From Cunninghamia lanceolata (Eukaryota > Streptophyta > Pinopsida > Cupressales > Cupressaceae), in NCBI GenBank assembly GCA_027924645.1, contig BSBN01000040.1, positions 372,001-436,000 of the forward strand: DNA of 64,000 nucleotides, written 5' to 3'. Positions 31,863 through 45,462 of the stretch are shown piece by piece. The first letter of the stretch is position 1. Every line of letters starts with the position of its first letter. The notes below the pieces were generated by a model. That model saw only the letters and a list, made by a program, of their open reading frames with translations. It had not been told where the DNA came from and did not search any database. The translations under genes and the position numbers were made by a program.

Positions 31863-33943
31863 TGTAATGTCCCCTTCTAGCAAGCCAAAATTTTCGCACC
31901 CTTGCAAACAATTTCAACTTACCAAAAGAGAACATTAGTATTCCATTTTTCATTTCCTTTTAATCTTGATGATATTCATAAACATAACCCTATACTATTT
32001 ACCATTTCATTAATCCATTTTTTCATACATCATGATTCTCCTTGGGTGAGATAATCCTTAGGCCTCTTATTAACCTCACCTTCCACCTTGTGAGAGAATA
32101 TTCGTTGGGTAGGTGATGTCATCTCAATCCTATGGGTCCATTAATATAATTCCTTAGTTCGTCAACTAAGGCCTATAATTCCTTAGTTCGTCAACTAAGG
32201 CCCATTCCTTCGATACTTAAATCGAAGGTCCATAGTAATATCCTTGATTCGTCAATATAATATCCTTGATTCATCAATCAAGGCCCATTCCCATGGAATG
32301 ATCAATACCTACCATAACTATCTACCCCACCTTCTTAGTGTTAGATGATTATTTAGGAAGTCTCGTATCTACCCTTAGGAATTCATGCCTTTATTAATCT
32401 TTAGGTTTTACCCTAGAGCCTTCTCCTTAGGTTTTACCCTAAGGCCTTAATTAATCTTCATCTATACATATACATACTTGTTATCTCTCATACGTCATTT
32501 ATTAACAACTTATGTGAAATGAGATGAGACTTGCCATTATCCACCATGGGGCTCTAATGTCTCCCATCCTTACTCAAGAAGTACCTTTGTACTCTTGGAG
32601 CTAAGGCCTCTGTGAGACTCCTTGGTACTCTAGGTAGCCAAGGCCATTAATTCACAATCCTTGCACTATGGGTACCTCATACCTCATGTGACAAGGCCTC
32701 TATGTGATAAATATCCATGAATGGCCTCTTGGCACTTTCTACTCTTTCCCACATATGGTGTTAATAAATCACTTATGAATTCAAATCATACAAGATACAT
32801 ATTTTAAATATAAATTTCAGACATAAATGTATATATCACATATATCAGTTTCTACTTAATAACCTTATTATTTATATCTTTCAAGTTATAAATTGAACAA
32901 GTAATTATAAATTCTTACAAATCATAAATTGAATAAGTAAATATAAAATGCAGATCTAAATATATGTATTTATCCCATACTCTTTTTATATTTTCTCCCG
33001 ATGATCCTTTCCTTCTATCTCACAACCTTTATTTATTTCCCTTTCAAGGGATATGTTCGAAGAGGTATGTCTCTTATTATTTTTATTACTTTATATTAAT
33101 TCCCTTTTGTGGTAAAACTAATTCTAACCATACGTAACTCCCTTATCATAAGAGGATAGGTTAAAAGATGTTTATTATTATTTATTTACATTATTTGTAT
33201 TTATATTATATCATTATAATAAATGATATATTATTTATTTTATATTATATCATTTATATCATAATAAATGATGTATAATTTATATTATATTATTTATATT
33301 TATATTACAATATAAGATAATAATAATAATAATATTTGTATTTATATTATTAGATATATTTATAATATATTATTTATTAATGTGCCGCACTTATAAATAT
33401 CTTCCTTCCACCTCCCCTTAATCTTTTTAAAGTACATTATTTATATAATATATATAGTATAAATAAATACATTTGTTATTAAGTATGGGAGCTCTTTTAT
33501 TTTATTTTATTTCCAAGCATATAATATGGTGGGATAATGTTTGTCTTATTAGACTTTTATTTTTATATGATTTTATTTTGAATTTAACCTTTTGTTTAAC
33601 TGTATTTCTTTGTCTTATTCCAAATTACTTTACTTTCTAGCTTTAATAGGTAAGACTCTTCATAATATTTATTTTTATATATAATAATATATCTTATTAA
33701 TTACTCACATAAATATTATATTAAAATATTTATATTTATAATATATCTAGTTAATTAAAATATAAATATATATATTTCATATATTTTATAATATTTAAAT
33801 TATATTAAATTAATAATATTATTTATTAAATAATACATATTAATAATATATTTTAAATAAATATATTATATATTTAGTTTATATAATGCTAACTTATTAT
33901 TTAAATAAACAATTCAATTATAAATCATTATAGGGACATGACA
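31863..33943 (-). repeat. LTR of another minus-oriented retroelement (2081 bp), right part truncated
   Basis: Plus strand starts TGTAATGTCCCC and ends GGGACATGACA, matching inverted termini. It is followed by ACCCTCCCCACTCAAGC, which on the minus strand is a G-rich polypurine tract, so this is a 3' LTR with perhaps 450 bp of internal sequence. No second LTR or TSD found. Termini and PPT resemble the LARD-like family. Confidence 0.65.
32152..32283. repeat. Hairpin array with co-varying stems inside the LTR
   Basis: Perfect 8-bp stems: CCTTAGTT/AACTAAGG at 32152-32171 and again at 32181-32200, CCTTCGAT/ATCGAAGG at 32207-32228, CCTTGATT/AATCAAGG at 32264-32283. Loops are 4-6 nt and each is followed by a short GG(C/T)CCAT-like or GGCC sequence. 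Confidence 0.75.
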
Positions 33944-34466
33944 ACCCTCCCCACTCAAGCAATTATAATTAGGTATCCTAAAGTAATATTTAATAACATT
34001 ATATTTTATTAGGTTTCCTTATATAAAATAAGGTTTCACTCACCAATAATATAAAATAACCTCTAGAAAATGTAACAAATTAATATAGCTAATAAACTAT
34101 AGTGCTATAAATAATATAGGGGCCTAAAATAATAATTTATAAAATTTGGGTTTACCCTTTTAAATTTTTAGCACTAAATTTTATAAATAATTTATTTTAT
34201 AACTATATTTTATTAAGTTTATGTACACCATAAATACTTTGGGTTAATTTGTTTTTTTTTTTTTAATAATAATAATAATAATAATATTATATTTATTTAT
34301 TAACTTGACTACTATTACAATATATATATATTCAATAAACTAAATTTGCATAAAGGCATTTCTATTTATTTAATTATAAAAAATGTTTTAATGACTACTA
34401 ATATTATTTTAATGCCATGATTAACCAATAGCATCAAATGAACAATCCAAACCAAATAACTAAATG
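33944..34466. other. AT-rich stretch next to the truncated LTR
   Basis: Begins with the polypurine tract; the rest is AT-rich with an (AAT)n run at 34264-34285. It probably includes the end of the truncated element and intron sequence of the broken gene. No boundary visible. Confidence 0.4.
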
Positions 34467-36783
34467 TCAAACATACCTGACACAACCAAAGTGAAAATGG
34501 AGGGGGACTACAGATTGAATGAAAGAAATCAAAGTGTTCCCCTGGGCTTGTAGCTTTGCATTCTCTTGATGTTCATCTTTGACTCTTTTTGCTAGCATCC
34601 CTATAGAAAATTTGGCATGATATATGTCACCTTCAACAGTTGGAGGACCCATATCAATCTTGCTCATGTTGATGCCTGCCTTTGTGACTTCATTCTCATT
34701 TTTATCACCAATCGGGTCTATAGTCTCCAAAAATTGATGCCTTGAGGAAGAATCAATCACCATCCTAGACATTTTCTTAGCCTTCTTAGGCTTAGTTGTA
34801 GTCTGCAGCAACTTGGCTACAGTGTCCACATTCATATCTGTCATAGGAGTGTACCTCCTCTTTTTCTTAATTACTTTCTTTAACCACGAAGGGGACTCAA
34901 AAGCACAATACCACTATCACTAGCACCCAGAACAATATTATCTAGCTGGTTGGGAGTATTATGTACAGTAATTTCATCTAATCTAGGAGAAGTTGGAGTT
35001 TCAAACAAAGAATGAAAAACACTATCTTCTCCAATTTGTTGAAAAATCAAAGAATCATTGCTAGACACAGGGGAATTGGGAGAGGCCATATGATCTACCT
35101 ATAATTGTTGTATGGCATCTAACTTCTTCTTTGCTCTTGTTCTTGCAGAGATAGGTTGACCATCCTGCTCACATATGCCTTTTAGTCTTCTATTATCGTC
35201 AAGTTGTTCTCCATCCCCACCAAAATGTGAACCAACTCTGTGTTGAGTTGTCTCCACGCTACTTGAAGTTCTTTAGGTTCCAGGGGCTTGGGAAGTCCCT
35301 TGTTCTCTCATTCCATATTCTTTTTGTGCAGAAGAAGATCCAACACACTCTCACAATTTCCCCTCGAGCCACTTCTCGGTCTTGTCTAAAATAAAAGAAG
35401 ACCCAACCTTGATATCAATAATTTCTTTTTTAGAGAATTGTATATGAGGTAGGGGCTTGGAGGCAACATCATGGTACTCCTCATTAATTATATCAGAATT
35501 ATCATCCACACCACTTGGAATCTGTAGAGGCAAATTAAAGGCACATATTTGGTCTAAGGTCAGCCTCATCCAATCCCTTCTTTGGACCTCTCTCTCGTCA
35601 ACACAATCTTCCTAATAGTCTTCCAAATGTGGTTGGTGTTCATAGAGATTACCTCTGTGGAAATTCCTCTTAACAAAGTTTTTGCTGTTGAAAAATGGTC
35701 TCACAGACAAGGAGCAAAAATTGTACTCCACTAGAATCTTCTCTATATTTCTGGCATTATTGTTAGTTCTACAAGTGAAAAATGACAATGACACAGGAAG
35801 AGCATATCCCTTCTTTTTCATGCCATGGTACTTACTGTTCACAGTCGCCATCTAGGGACATACTTCTAAAAGAATAAAGTAATCAGATGCATATCTTGGC
35901 AATTTTAATGGGGCATTTTCATAACTCCTAACCCAAAGGTAGGTGAACCTACTAAAATGAATATAAAACTCCCATATCTCATCACCAATGAATCAGCCTC
36001 AGGGGAAATTCTCAATTCAGGGTTACCTTTAATCTTTCTTACAGAAAACATGAGAAAATCATCACTGACGCAACGATAATCCTTCATTCCAATTTGTTTA
36101 TGCAATTGAGGGAAATATTCATACATAGGTGTGTCTGGTGTCAAAGACCCTTAAGTCCTTAACCCCATCTAGACAACCTCTTTGCTTGATAAAATGTAAA
36201 ACAAATAAGATCACATGTAAAAAGAGACATTTTGATGGAAGTTGGCCAGTTGTTTAGTTAATTGACCGTTGATCATTTTAGCCCAATTGATATATTGGCA
36301 CTCGCTACATATCACCAAAATAAATTGACACATCTACTTCTCAAACAAATCAGACTCTGCATTTCCAACAACACAGTTCAATAGAGTTATCATGTTTGAA
36401 ATTTCTTCCTTGAAATGCGCTCTCTTTAGATTGGTGGGAACTTGCAATTTTCCCTTCTTCTCTACTTTCAACCAGTTCCTCGCAATAGAGTTCTTGAAGC
36501 ACCAATCTTTCTTTTCCAAAAAATAATTCCACCCCATGGTGACAAACATCTCTATGAACTCTTCTCTATCAGGTAATCTCAATGCATGAGAAACAACTTC
36601 AACATTAATTTTTGTTATCATAGAGCCATCAAAGGCTCTTATCTCTTGTGAATCAGGGAAATAATTCCTTGCACATGTAACAACTAAGTCCAGGCATGGC
36701 ACAGTAGGTGGAAAACCTCCAACACGAGCTAACCCACTTGTTAGAATTTTCTCAGCTATAGGTGTCTTTGGGTTTTGCTTCAT

Positions 36784-37639
36784 TTGAGCCCAAAATCTCC
36801 CAACTCTATATGTCCAAGCTTGATATCTCTCACCTTTGCCAAACCATTCTCAATAATTGTAGCAACAGGAAAACCTTGATATTTATACTTCATCTTTACT
36901 GGTTTGAGAAACTAGTAAACAAAAGCTTCTGTAACTGCTATGGGTGCCAAATAAATTTCTAGAACATTTGGGGGAAACAAACAATCTAGACTCATGAAAG
37001 AAAATTGCTCTTCCCACTGAAATGACTCAAGAAATTCAAATTTAGTTTAGATTTATTCTAATTGGGATTAAATTTAAAATTTGTTATATAGATTGATTGT
37101 TCTGTGTTAAAAGAGGTGTTTAAAGTTTATATTAGTTTGTTGTTTAGATTGAACTCAGATTTGATTTATGATGGACTCATGTTCAAAAGTTGTAGCTTTA
37201 AAATAATTCATCATCATTCCTTGAAAGAAAAATCAAAATTCATGTTAGAAAGTTTCATTTCTCTTTGCTGAACAAAGTTGTAGAGAAAATTAGCCCAAAA
37301 AACTTCCAAGCCATTACAAAAACAATAGATTGAAATTTTAGTTTTCCTCAAACAAATATAATTTTTGTTTCAGCTTGCACTCTAAATTACTAAAGAAAAC
37401 AAAATCATAAATCACAAGCACAATAATTTAGGGAAAAACATTAAATCATATTGTTGGAATTAAAATGAAGAATTCAAAATTTTATTTGGTTTCCTCCTCT
37501 TGTTTACTATAATATTTGAAAGGGAAAAAGATATATTTATTATTCAGACTTATTTAATTTTCTCTCTTGTTTGTTGAAATTTATTTATGAAAGGGAAAAG
37601 GAAGGAATTTGTCCATAGTTCAATGAACTTAATTTGTGA
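36784..37639. other. AT-rich interval, nothing recognised
   Basis: No supported gene or repeat boundary. Confidence 0.5.
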
Positions 37640-38115
37640 ATAATTGGGATGCTCTCAAGGAGATATGCAGATTGAAGGAGGCTAAGGCTAAACAAGATAA
37701 GAAACTCAATAATATGGAGGAGCTATAGGATATTAAGCTACATGATGGTATTAAATCTCAAGTTTCTCTGGAGTATGTGGGCCTAGTTCTAGGATGTGCA
37801 ATCAACGAATGGAAGAGAAGAGGGCCCTTACAATCCAAGATGTGGATTTTGTGGAAAAACACTTGGAGTTTTTTAAGGATGAGTGGGAGATAGTTGTAGC
37901 CCTAAACTCGTTATAATCTTGTTGTTCAGGTCCCTCATGTTTGGTTGCTATTTCACTATTGTTTTGTTGTAGTGTTGAGTCTGCTTGTTGTTCTTGTTGT
38001 ATCCCTCTCTCCTTTTTTTGTTGATGCTTTGCTAAGCTTTTTTTGTTTGTTTGTAAAATGGTTAGGGAACCTTTCAAAAATCTTTTTTCAACCCTTAATA
38101 AAAAAATAATTGCAA
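37640..38115 (+). pseudogene. Possible LINE 3' end fragment
   Basis: The plus strand reads, with interruptions, as a charged segment (ALKEICRLKEAKAKQDKKL) and then a cysteine/phenylalanine/leucine-rich tail ending at CTTAATAAAAAAATA. Plant L1-type LINEs often end in such a hydrophobic tail before a short A-rich 3' end. No RT domain is present. The call is by resemblance only. Confidence 0.3.
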
Positions 38116-41100
38116 ATAATTTCAATTTTTAGCATTAGTTCAATTTATTAATTAGTTGCATTCTTTTATAAAAAGCAATATCAAAACCCACAACTATTTA
38201 TTATTTTGGTTTTCAAAATTTTCATCTTAATTAAATTAGTTTGCATTCAAAAACTACAAAAATACAAAACATATTCAAAACACCAAAAATACTCAAAATA
38301 CACAAAAAGACAAAATAATAGCAAATAGGCATAGTTCTAATTCTTTTTGAACTAGAAACACTCTAAACTTAGTCAAACATTCCAAACAACAAATTTGAAT
38401 CAATCAACCCTTTGCTAGAACAACTAAAGCAATTCATTCAACATTCAAAAATTTTAATTTTGAATAGTCCACCACTTGAACACATTGAAAAACATTAAAA
38501 ACAACTCATTTAAACTAGGCATGTCAAGGGAACTTCAAACTTTTCACTTTAGCTTCATAGGTCATATTTGACATTTCATGCCTATGTGTCCTAGGTTGAG
38601 GTCAAATTGGGTAGAGGAAACCTTGAAAGAGCTAAGGGAGATTTTACCTACTCTTGTAGCTACTGTCATTCAAGAGCAAACAACTATTCTTGAGCAAATC
38701 CAACAAGAGAACACTTGCTTGGAGGTAATCGATATAGTACACCTTGCTGAAATCTTTAAACGTGCGACTACTCATTTAGACACTCTTTCAAATAAACCAA
38801 CAAAGAATTCATGCCCTCCAAAAATAAAACACACAACAACCAAACATCAACAATATCCTCCACCTACTCCTTCCCCATGAAGAGGGTAGTCCACTTCACT
38901 CACTACCACAAGACCAACTTTTGTAACATGAGAAATAGTAAACTTGTCCACCTATCTAATTAACAAGAAGTATTGTGTGTGAGCCAACTTCAAAACATCA
39001 TATTTTTGGTGAACCTAAGATGAAGAACACACTTTGTGATAAGTCTTTCACCTTCCTTTATTTCCATACATTCTTCCATTCCCTCTCCTCACTCCATTTA
39101 TTATGCGGTACCTATGGTACCTCCAAATATGTCTAGACATAGGAGAAGCCATGGGCATGTCCCTTCCATTGACCCTTCAACTCCTATATTCAATAGATAT
39201 GCTCCTCCAGTCGATCCTCTTGTGCCCATGCAAAATAGATATGACTATGAAGATATTGACTTTGATAGTACTCAACAAGAGCATAAGGAAAATGTAGGAG
39301 CAACCTAAAACATGACAATGTTCAATAACCCTACGTGGAGACAATATCAAGTAACAACTATTTGATGCAGCCACAGTAGGAGGGTCCACCGAAGGACTAT
39401 CCAGTCACGTAGCCAACACAACAAACAATCACAACACTATAGGATCTCACAACAATAGCAACAACATTCTCATTCATTTCATACTTAAATAATTCCAACC
39501 ATGATTACAAACACCATAATTTACCACAGTGGGCTTCTTACATGCTAGGCCACAGTCGTTTGATTATTAACTAAGATTCACACATGAATAGTCACCATAA
39601 TGGGCTTCCTACAACACTATCATGCAATGATAATTCAAGTACAAATACATTGCTAAACACCACTTTTTCTGTGATGACACCCACTATGTGCCACATTATC
39701 AATCTCCTACCTCAGTATCCACTTTCCTTAAAATTGCACTCCACATCATACTCCTACTCTCTCACTTTGCCTCTCAAACCTCACTCCTCTCTTTCCCCTT
39801 TTTTTAATCAAAACTCACTCTTTATTGTCCTACTTCATCTTGTCTTCACTTTATTTCAAACAAATCATAACCAAGTATATATAGGATTCCCAAGTTTTCC
39901 AAATGATTTGCATTGACTCCAAGATGGTGCAAATCCCAATACCACATGAAACATGTTGTTAGCTAGAAAGCAAATTTACAAATTTATATGATAAAATGGT
40001 GGAATACCTCTATATGGTAGTCAACATTTATCCTCAAAAATACAATAAAATCTCAAAAATATTCCTCTATTGTCACAAATGGAAACAAACATAATTATGC
40101 ATAATTGTTGATAGGCCGAAACTGAGGTAAATAATGAGATAGATTTAATGTTTAAGAAATGAAATTTCAGCTTGGTCTACATGTCAATCAGGGGGCATAA
40201 AATTGTGAAAGGCATTGTGGCTATATGTGCAAGGGTTGCAGGTAGTGAGGTGAGTGTGGATGAAATGCAGCTAGAAAATTAAACTATTCATTAAACTACT
40301 ACACGAATTCTGAATGCTGCTATTAAAGTTGCAACAAGACTATGCAGGCCGCTACAATAACTGTGCGGTAATCTGCTACAAAACTATATGCAGGTGATAA
40401 TAATTGCAATACTACAAAATTAGAAATTTAAAACCAAGTAATGATTTTCTTAGAAGTTGAAAAACATGTAAATGAAAGAACTTAATAATACATAATACAA
40501 TCTATTTTTATTCCTACTATTCACACCTCTAACATAGAAACCACGCCACAATATTTTTTTTAAATAAAATAATACATAACAAACGATCTAAACAAAATAA
40601 AAGAATATCACCGCATTTCATCAGAGAGGGCCCTTCCTCTCAGTCCACACGATGATAAAAATATTGCCACAAAACTCCCTTCAGAATGTAAACTGCATAT
40701 TATTATTACTTCTATTTCTGAAAATACATATATCTCTTCCCCTTTCTCACTCCACTTCTCATATATTATATAAGAAATGAAGCATATTAATTTCTAGCTT
40801 GTTGTTTACTATTTTCATGCCCTTTCCTATTTTCACGCCCCTCCTTTATTTCGTGGTTTAAAACTCATGGTGTACATTTATCCATGAATATAGGGAGTTG
40901 GCATGCGGTTATAACAACATAACATAGAACTATAGTAGTATTAGTTGCAACAGAAAATTACTAGTTGCTTATTTTTGGCTCATAGTCATTACATATTACA
41001 AAGATAGGATTTATCAATTATAACAAAAGTATTACTTAAGTAAATATTTATTAGCTAAACTGTAATTGCTGGCAAATGCACCCACAGGTGACAGGAAGTC

Positions 41101-42237
41101 TGCATGTTCCATTTTTGTTGATATGCTGCAGAAATTATTTTCCAAGGCTAAAATGACAATGTTTGTTAGTAAATACAATCCAATAATTATTTTATTTTAT
41201 TTTATCTAAAAACTATATTAAATATCACTTATTTATATTTAATCATATGCAACAAAAGGTGGTAAAAATGCATGATATGATATGAAAATAGAGCATGAAG
41301 GTATATGAAAAATGCTAGAATATAGGATAAAATGGGTGTAAATGTCTCTCATCATTCCCCCCAACTTCGCATATTGCACATCCTCATGCAATCTTTATCA
41401 CTATAAGGATTTTGAACTTTGTAGGCTTGGGTTTTTATGCCTTCTTCTTTGACTACTATAGCTCATGCTTAATTACATTGCCCATTCAATTTTACTATCA
41501 ATTCTTCTTCATAACAAGCTTCATGGCTTTGCTTAATTGTGCATTTTTTAATTTTTAATATTCATACCTCCAACTTTTTTTTTTTTCATTTTTCATTTCA
41601 TTTTTTATTCTCCTCTTTTGTCATTTTTTCTCATCATTTTTAAATTTCTATATATAGTAGGTATCATAAAAAACTATCTCCACATTCATGAGCTATGAAA
41701 AATGGGTGAAAAGATAGGCAATAGGAATAATTATGGATGATAGGAAATAATGGATACTATGACAAGATAATTAAGGATAATGAGAAACATAGGATAATGA
41801 CAACAAAGGAAATATGTATGGTGTACCTCTCCCCAACTTAAAGGATTGACCATCCTTGGGAAACAAGGAAGAGATAGATGAGAATATTGCTTTATATGAT
41901 TAATATAATAAGAAATATTAATAAAGTTAAAAGATAAAATAATGAAAAAAAAAAGATTAGTTTACCAATTTGCATGTCCATTTATGCCAATATCTGGTAG
42001 CCAAAGTAATCCAACAAGTGTGAACATCCCACAAGGAAGGAACCAAAAGCTGCAACACGAACTATGACAAGAAGTGCAACACATGAAATATGTTTGTCCC
42101 ACTAAAGCATCATGGGTCATATTGATGGTAGCTGATTCTTTATGCACTTTTGGTAACACCTCAATTGAATGTGTAGTAGTTTGCACTCGCTATAGGTGAT
42201 CAAAGCTATTTTGACCACAACAAACTAGAGCATAGCT
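38116..42237. other. AT-rich debris with weak open frames
   Basis: Two plus-strand frames, 38578-38880 (NWVEETLKELREILPTLVAT, proline-rich end) and 39036-39308 (P/S/H/R-rich), read like pieces of a decayed gag protein but carry no diagnostic motif. 39310-41960 holds only short runs. 41340-41410 and 41820-41850 resemble retroelement end sequence. No gene called. Confidence 0.3.
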
Positions 42238-43260
42238 TGTTACATCCCCAACTTATGATTTGACTTAATCTAAACTTTGTGTGGTAATAAGGAGGATTAA
42301 CCATAGTTTAATGATTAGATGTTGTGGAAATATCTAATTTAATTATTGATTATGTGAATACTGACTAATGATAGTTAGATATGAAATTACATGTTCATAT
42401 GAATATTTAATTATTATGAATTGAGAATCAAATGATGATGCACTGATCATGATTTTATTATGGTGAGTGTGAACAGGAAATGAATTGTAATGCCCCTCGC
42501 TTTTGACTTGTGATAGATGATATTTTCATGTTTCCTATGACAGTTCTAGTATAGTTGATAGTCTTATACTGCATATTTACGGTTTCGAGACATTTGGACT
42601 AGTATGTTATGGTTTATGTTGTCATATTTCCTATGACAGTCTTGGTATAGTTGTTAGTCTTATATTGCACATTTACAGTTTCGAGACATTTGGACTAGTA
42701 TGTTATGGTTTATGTTCTCCTTGATCATGATGGACATATCTGATGATTATAGACTAATGTTATTCTGAGCTTAATGTGTTATTCGATTATGATTATGATG
42801 CATTACTGGTAATGGATGTAGTTATTTGATGATGTGTTTACATGAACAGAACAATGTTGCATTACTCGTGTCCGAGTACCCTGCCACGTTGCGACTTCCG
42901 TTCATTATGTCTATGATTACATGTTTATATATATATGTGCACAACCTTGTCGTTTGTTGTAGGATGCAGGTACCGGGCATCGACTCCACCTGAACTACCA
43001 GGTCTGAGCGTGCCCTAGCCAATGGAGTTGTTGTTTGGAGTTAGCATAAGGTTCCCTACTTAGTCAACATCCTCAAAAGGATGAGTTCTCTCGTCACCGT
43101 CAGTTGGACTGATTATCGTTATGTTGTCGTCATGTCCTATGGCTTTACATGGGGGTTAGGTATCATCCTGTAAGCTTGGTTCATCCAATTTATGTGTTGA
43201 TTTAAGTTTGGTTAGCACTTTATTAAAAATAAGGTTAAAATTAAGTTAACATTAAATAAA
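42238..43260 (+). repeat. LTR-like fragment starting TGTTACATCCCC
   Basis: TGTTACATCCCC at 42238 is a typical chromovirus LTR start, and a second start-like TGTAATGCCCC occurs at 42485. The sequence runs on with LTR-like content, but no matching end, PBS or TSD is seen. Confidence 0.4.
42526..42717. repeat. Two tandem copies of a 96-bp unit
   Basis: 42526-42621 and 42622-42717 share TTTCGAGACATTTGGACTAG and TATGTTATGGTTTATGTT with about 10 differences. Confidence 0.9.
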
Positions 43261-44039
43261 CATGTGTTAGGGAAATTGTGTTGTAATTATTTATAAACGA
43301 ATTAATTGTTTGATAATTGGCAAATTATCAGGAATTAGTAAATAAATAAATAAAATTAGATAAATGATTAATTGGTAAAATTAACAGGAATTAGTAAATA
43401 AATACATTAAATTAGATAAATGATTAAACGAAATATTAAATTGCAAATTGTAAGCGGATTAAATTAAACAGAAAACAAATGCATACGTAAAGGTGAATAA
43501 TCAACTATAGTGTTGATAAAATAAATTTATAGTAAAATAATGATAATATCTCAAGGTTAGAAAAATAATTCTGAGTGTCGTTAATATCAAATTGGAGGTT
43601 TAGGAATTTTTTGAGATGGTTAAATTTTTTGAACCTCACGAGAATGTGGTTGTGGGAAAAGAGAGGAATGTTTTGTTTTGCATTTACTCGAGGAGTTCAT
43701 CTGTGTTTTGGGAAAATGAGTTGTTGGGCAGAGAGCATTGTTCCCTGCATTTATCTGGGAAGTGAGTCCTGGTTTTGAAAAAGGAAAAAGATTGCTGGGA
43801 AGAGGGAGGTCTGAAGAAATTTCAGAGGAAGAAAAGAAAAGAAAGAAGAAGGGAGGAGGTTAGGTGCAGACCAGAGGCAAGTAGATCAGCTCAACAGGTA
43901 AGAACTATTTTGATAAACCTTTTCAAACAATCCACTTCTTTTTTTTTGCATGCCCTGTAATCATGGTGATTCATTAGACTGCATACTATGAAACAGTTGC
44001 TTTTGTACATGTCTCATTTCTGCATACGTATACTTGCAA
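43261..44039. other. AT-rich interval with a leader-like segment
   Basis: 43790-43900 is purine-rich and ends at a donor-like CAACAG/GTAAGAAC (43898), as in a transcribed leader. The frames at 43575-43778 and 43775-43960 have no recognised motif. Confidence 0.3.
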
Positions 44040-45462
44040 ATTACATCTTTATTTCCCCCTCTATTTGCTTTGATGTATGTTTATGCCCTGCTCCAAAGCT
44101 CCCATGTAGGCATAAGGCAAGGAAGGCATGATTTTTTAATCTACAAATTTTATTTGTTTTGAAATTTTCAAACGTCCTGCTGTCCATGAGACAACATCTC
44201 TTTGAGGGACTTTGTCAAATAGTAGACATGCTATGTCCTTGAATTTTGCCAAACAGAAGGCGTGTCTTGCCTTTGAATTTTGTCAACGGTTGACGTGCCT
44301 TGTTCTATGCATTTCCATTTTGTATATATATCTACCAGTGTAATTTCAAACTTTAATATCTGCCAAATCCCCCTTCCGTTATGCTGCTCCAAAGATTCAA
44401 TTTCAATTTGTGTGCAGGGTTATGGGTTCTGGTTATGCACTTGCCAATTCCTTTTTCTTGAAAGTTTTTAAATCCCTTTCAGCATGTTGATTTTTTTTGA
44501 GGCATTCTGCCGAATAGGTCAAGCGCCTTGTCTTTGATCTCATGCTTTGCATACATGCCTAAGAACTATAATATCTGACAAAATAAAAGAGAAGTTTTAC
44601 TTGTCCTATTTTGGGCACCTGTGCACACCTGCATATTTCATAAATTCATTGTTAGAAACCAATATTGGGATTGGACTGATAGAAATTGAGCTCATTTTGC
44701 CAAATGGAATTAAATGTCAAAGGAATTGTGCTATAAACCGTTTGTCTAGGAAATGGAAAATCGATAAATCTTAAAGACTTATTTTCAAATTCCCTATTGC
44801 TTTATGTTCAGAAATTTTAACAAATTTGACCTATTTAAATTAGTTAACATTTTTCTCAGGGAGTTTTGAATGAATGAAATTCTCTGTTAGAGACCAAATT
44901 TATGATTTTAGCATTTGTGCAGGAAGGTAATTTCTAAACATTGTTATTCATAATATTATCTTTTTCCTATGACCTTTAGCTCAGTTTCTGTACCTTAACA
45001 AATGTAATTGATTTGAACTGATTTTTGTTTGAAGTATTGTGGCCTAGGTTCAAGCTATTGAATGGGGTTTGAAAGAAACATAAAATTTGAGTGTTTATGG
45101 TTCATATTGACAAAATAAATGATGTATCTTTCATGCAAAATAGATAAAGAAAGAAAAATAAACATTTAGATGTTATCTTTGAGGCATGTTGTCAAATGGT
45201 TCAAGTGCCCTCTCATGCTTCCACATTTTGCATACATATCTACTATAGCCGCTGCAATTTCAACATCTGTCAATATCCTCTCTCCTTTATGCCTTATGGA
45301 TGTCCATACCCTGTTCAAGCTACCATTTTGGCACAGGCGTGAGAATGCTGGCAGAAGCCACAAACCTGTTTGTAGTAGTTTGCATTTATTAAAAAAATTT
45401 CCAAGACATTTCAACAAATCCAAAAAATTTCCAAGACATTTCAACAAATCCATATTGTGCAT
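44040..45462 (-). pseudogene. Pentatricopeptide repeat (PPR) gene fragments
   Basis: Several minus-strand pieces match PPR repeat patterns. About 44050-44125 reads YAYMGALEQGINIH, 44185-44240 reads CLLFDKVPQRDVVSWTAG, 44500-44560 reads MYAKHEIKDKALDLFGRMP, and 45170-45330 reads NGSLNRVWTSIRHKGE and TDVEIAAAIVDMYAKCGSM. PLS-type PPR proteins bind organelle RNA in C-to-U editing and processing. Here the repeats are out of frame, in scrambled order and partly duplicated (a 30-bp tandem repeat at about 45391-45450). No intact ORF exceeds about 100 codons, so it is dead. Nearby paralogous order hints at more than one copied segment. Confidence 0.65.

Larger units (their letters stand above)
31070..36783 (-). 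pseudogene. Broken minus-strand multi-ORF gene or transposon protein
   Basis: A succession of minus-strand open pieces reads in one direction: 36783-36334 (150 codons, with SQEIRAFDGSMITKINVEV and HALRLPDREEF), 36144-35905, 35851-35612, 35569-35351, 35089-34880, 34844-34467, 31799-31428 (coiled-coil-like, with ATEQWIEKVTFDCLLYIEEA) and 31291-31070. Several have coding-like composition and sit end to end, separated by stops or short gaps. A donor-like CAG/GTATGTTTG at 34478 and an LTR between 31863 and 33943 suggest an intron later invaded. I do not recognise the family. The first piece resembles the weakly conserved N-terminal domains of plant transposon-associated proteins. It could instead be a lineage-specific host gene in decay. 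Confidence 0.45.
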
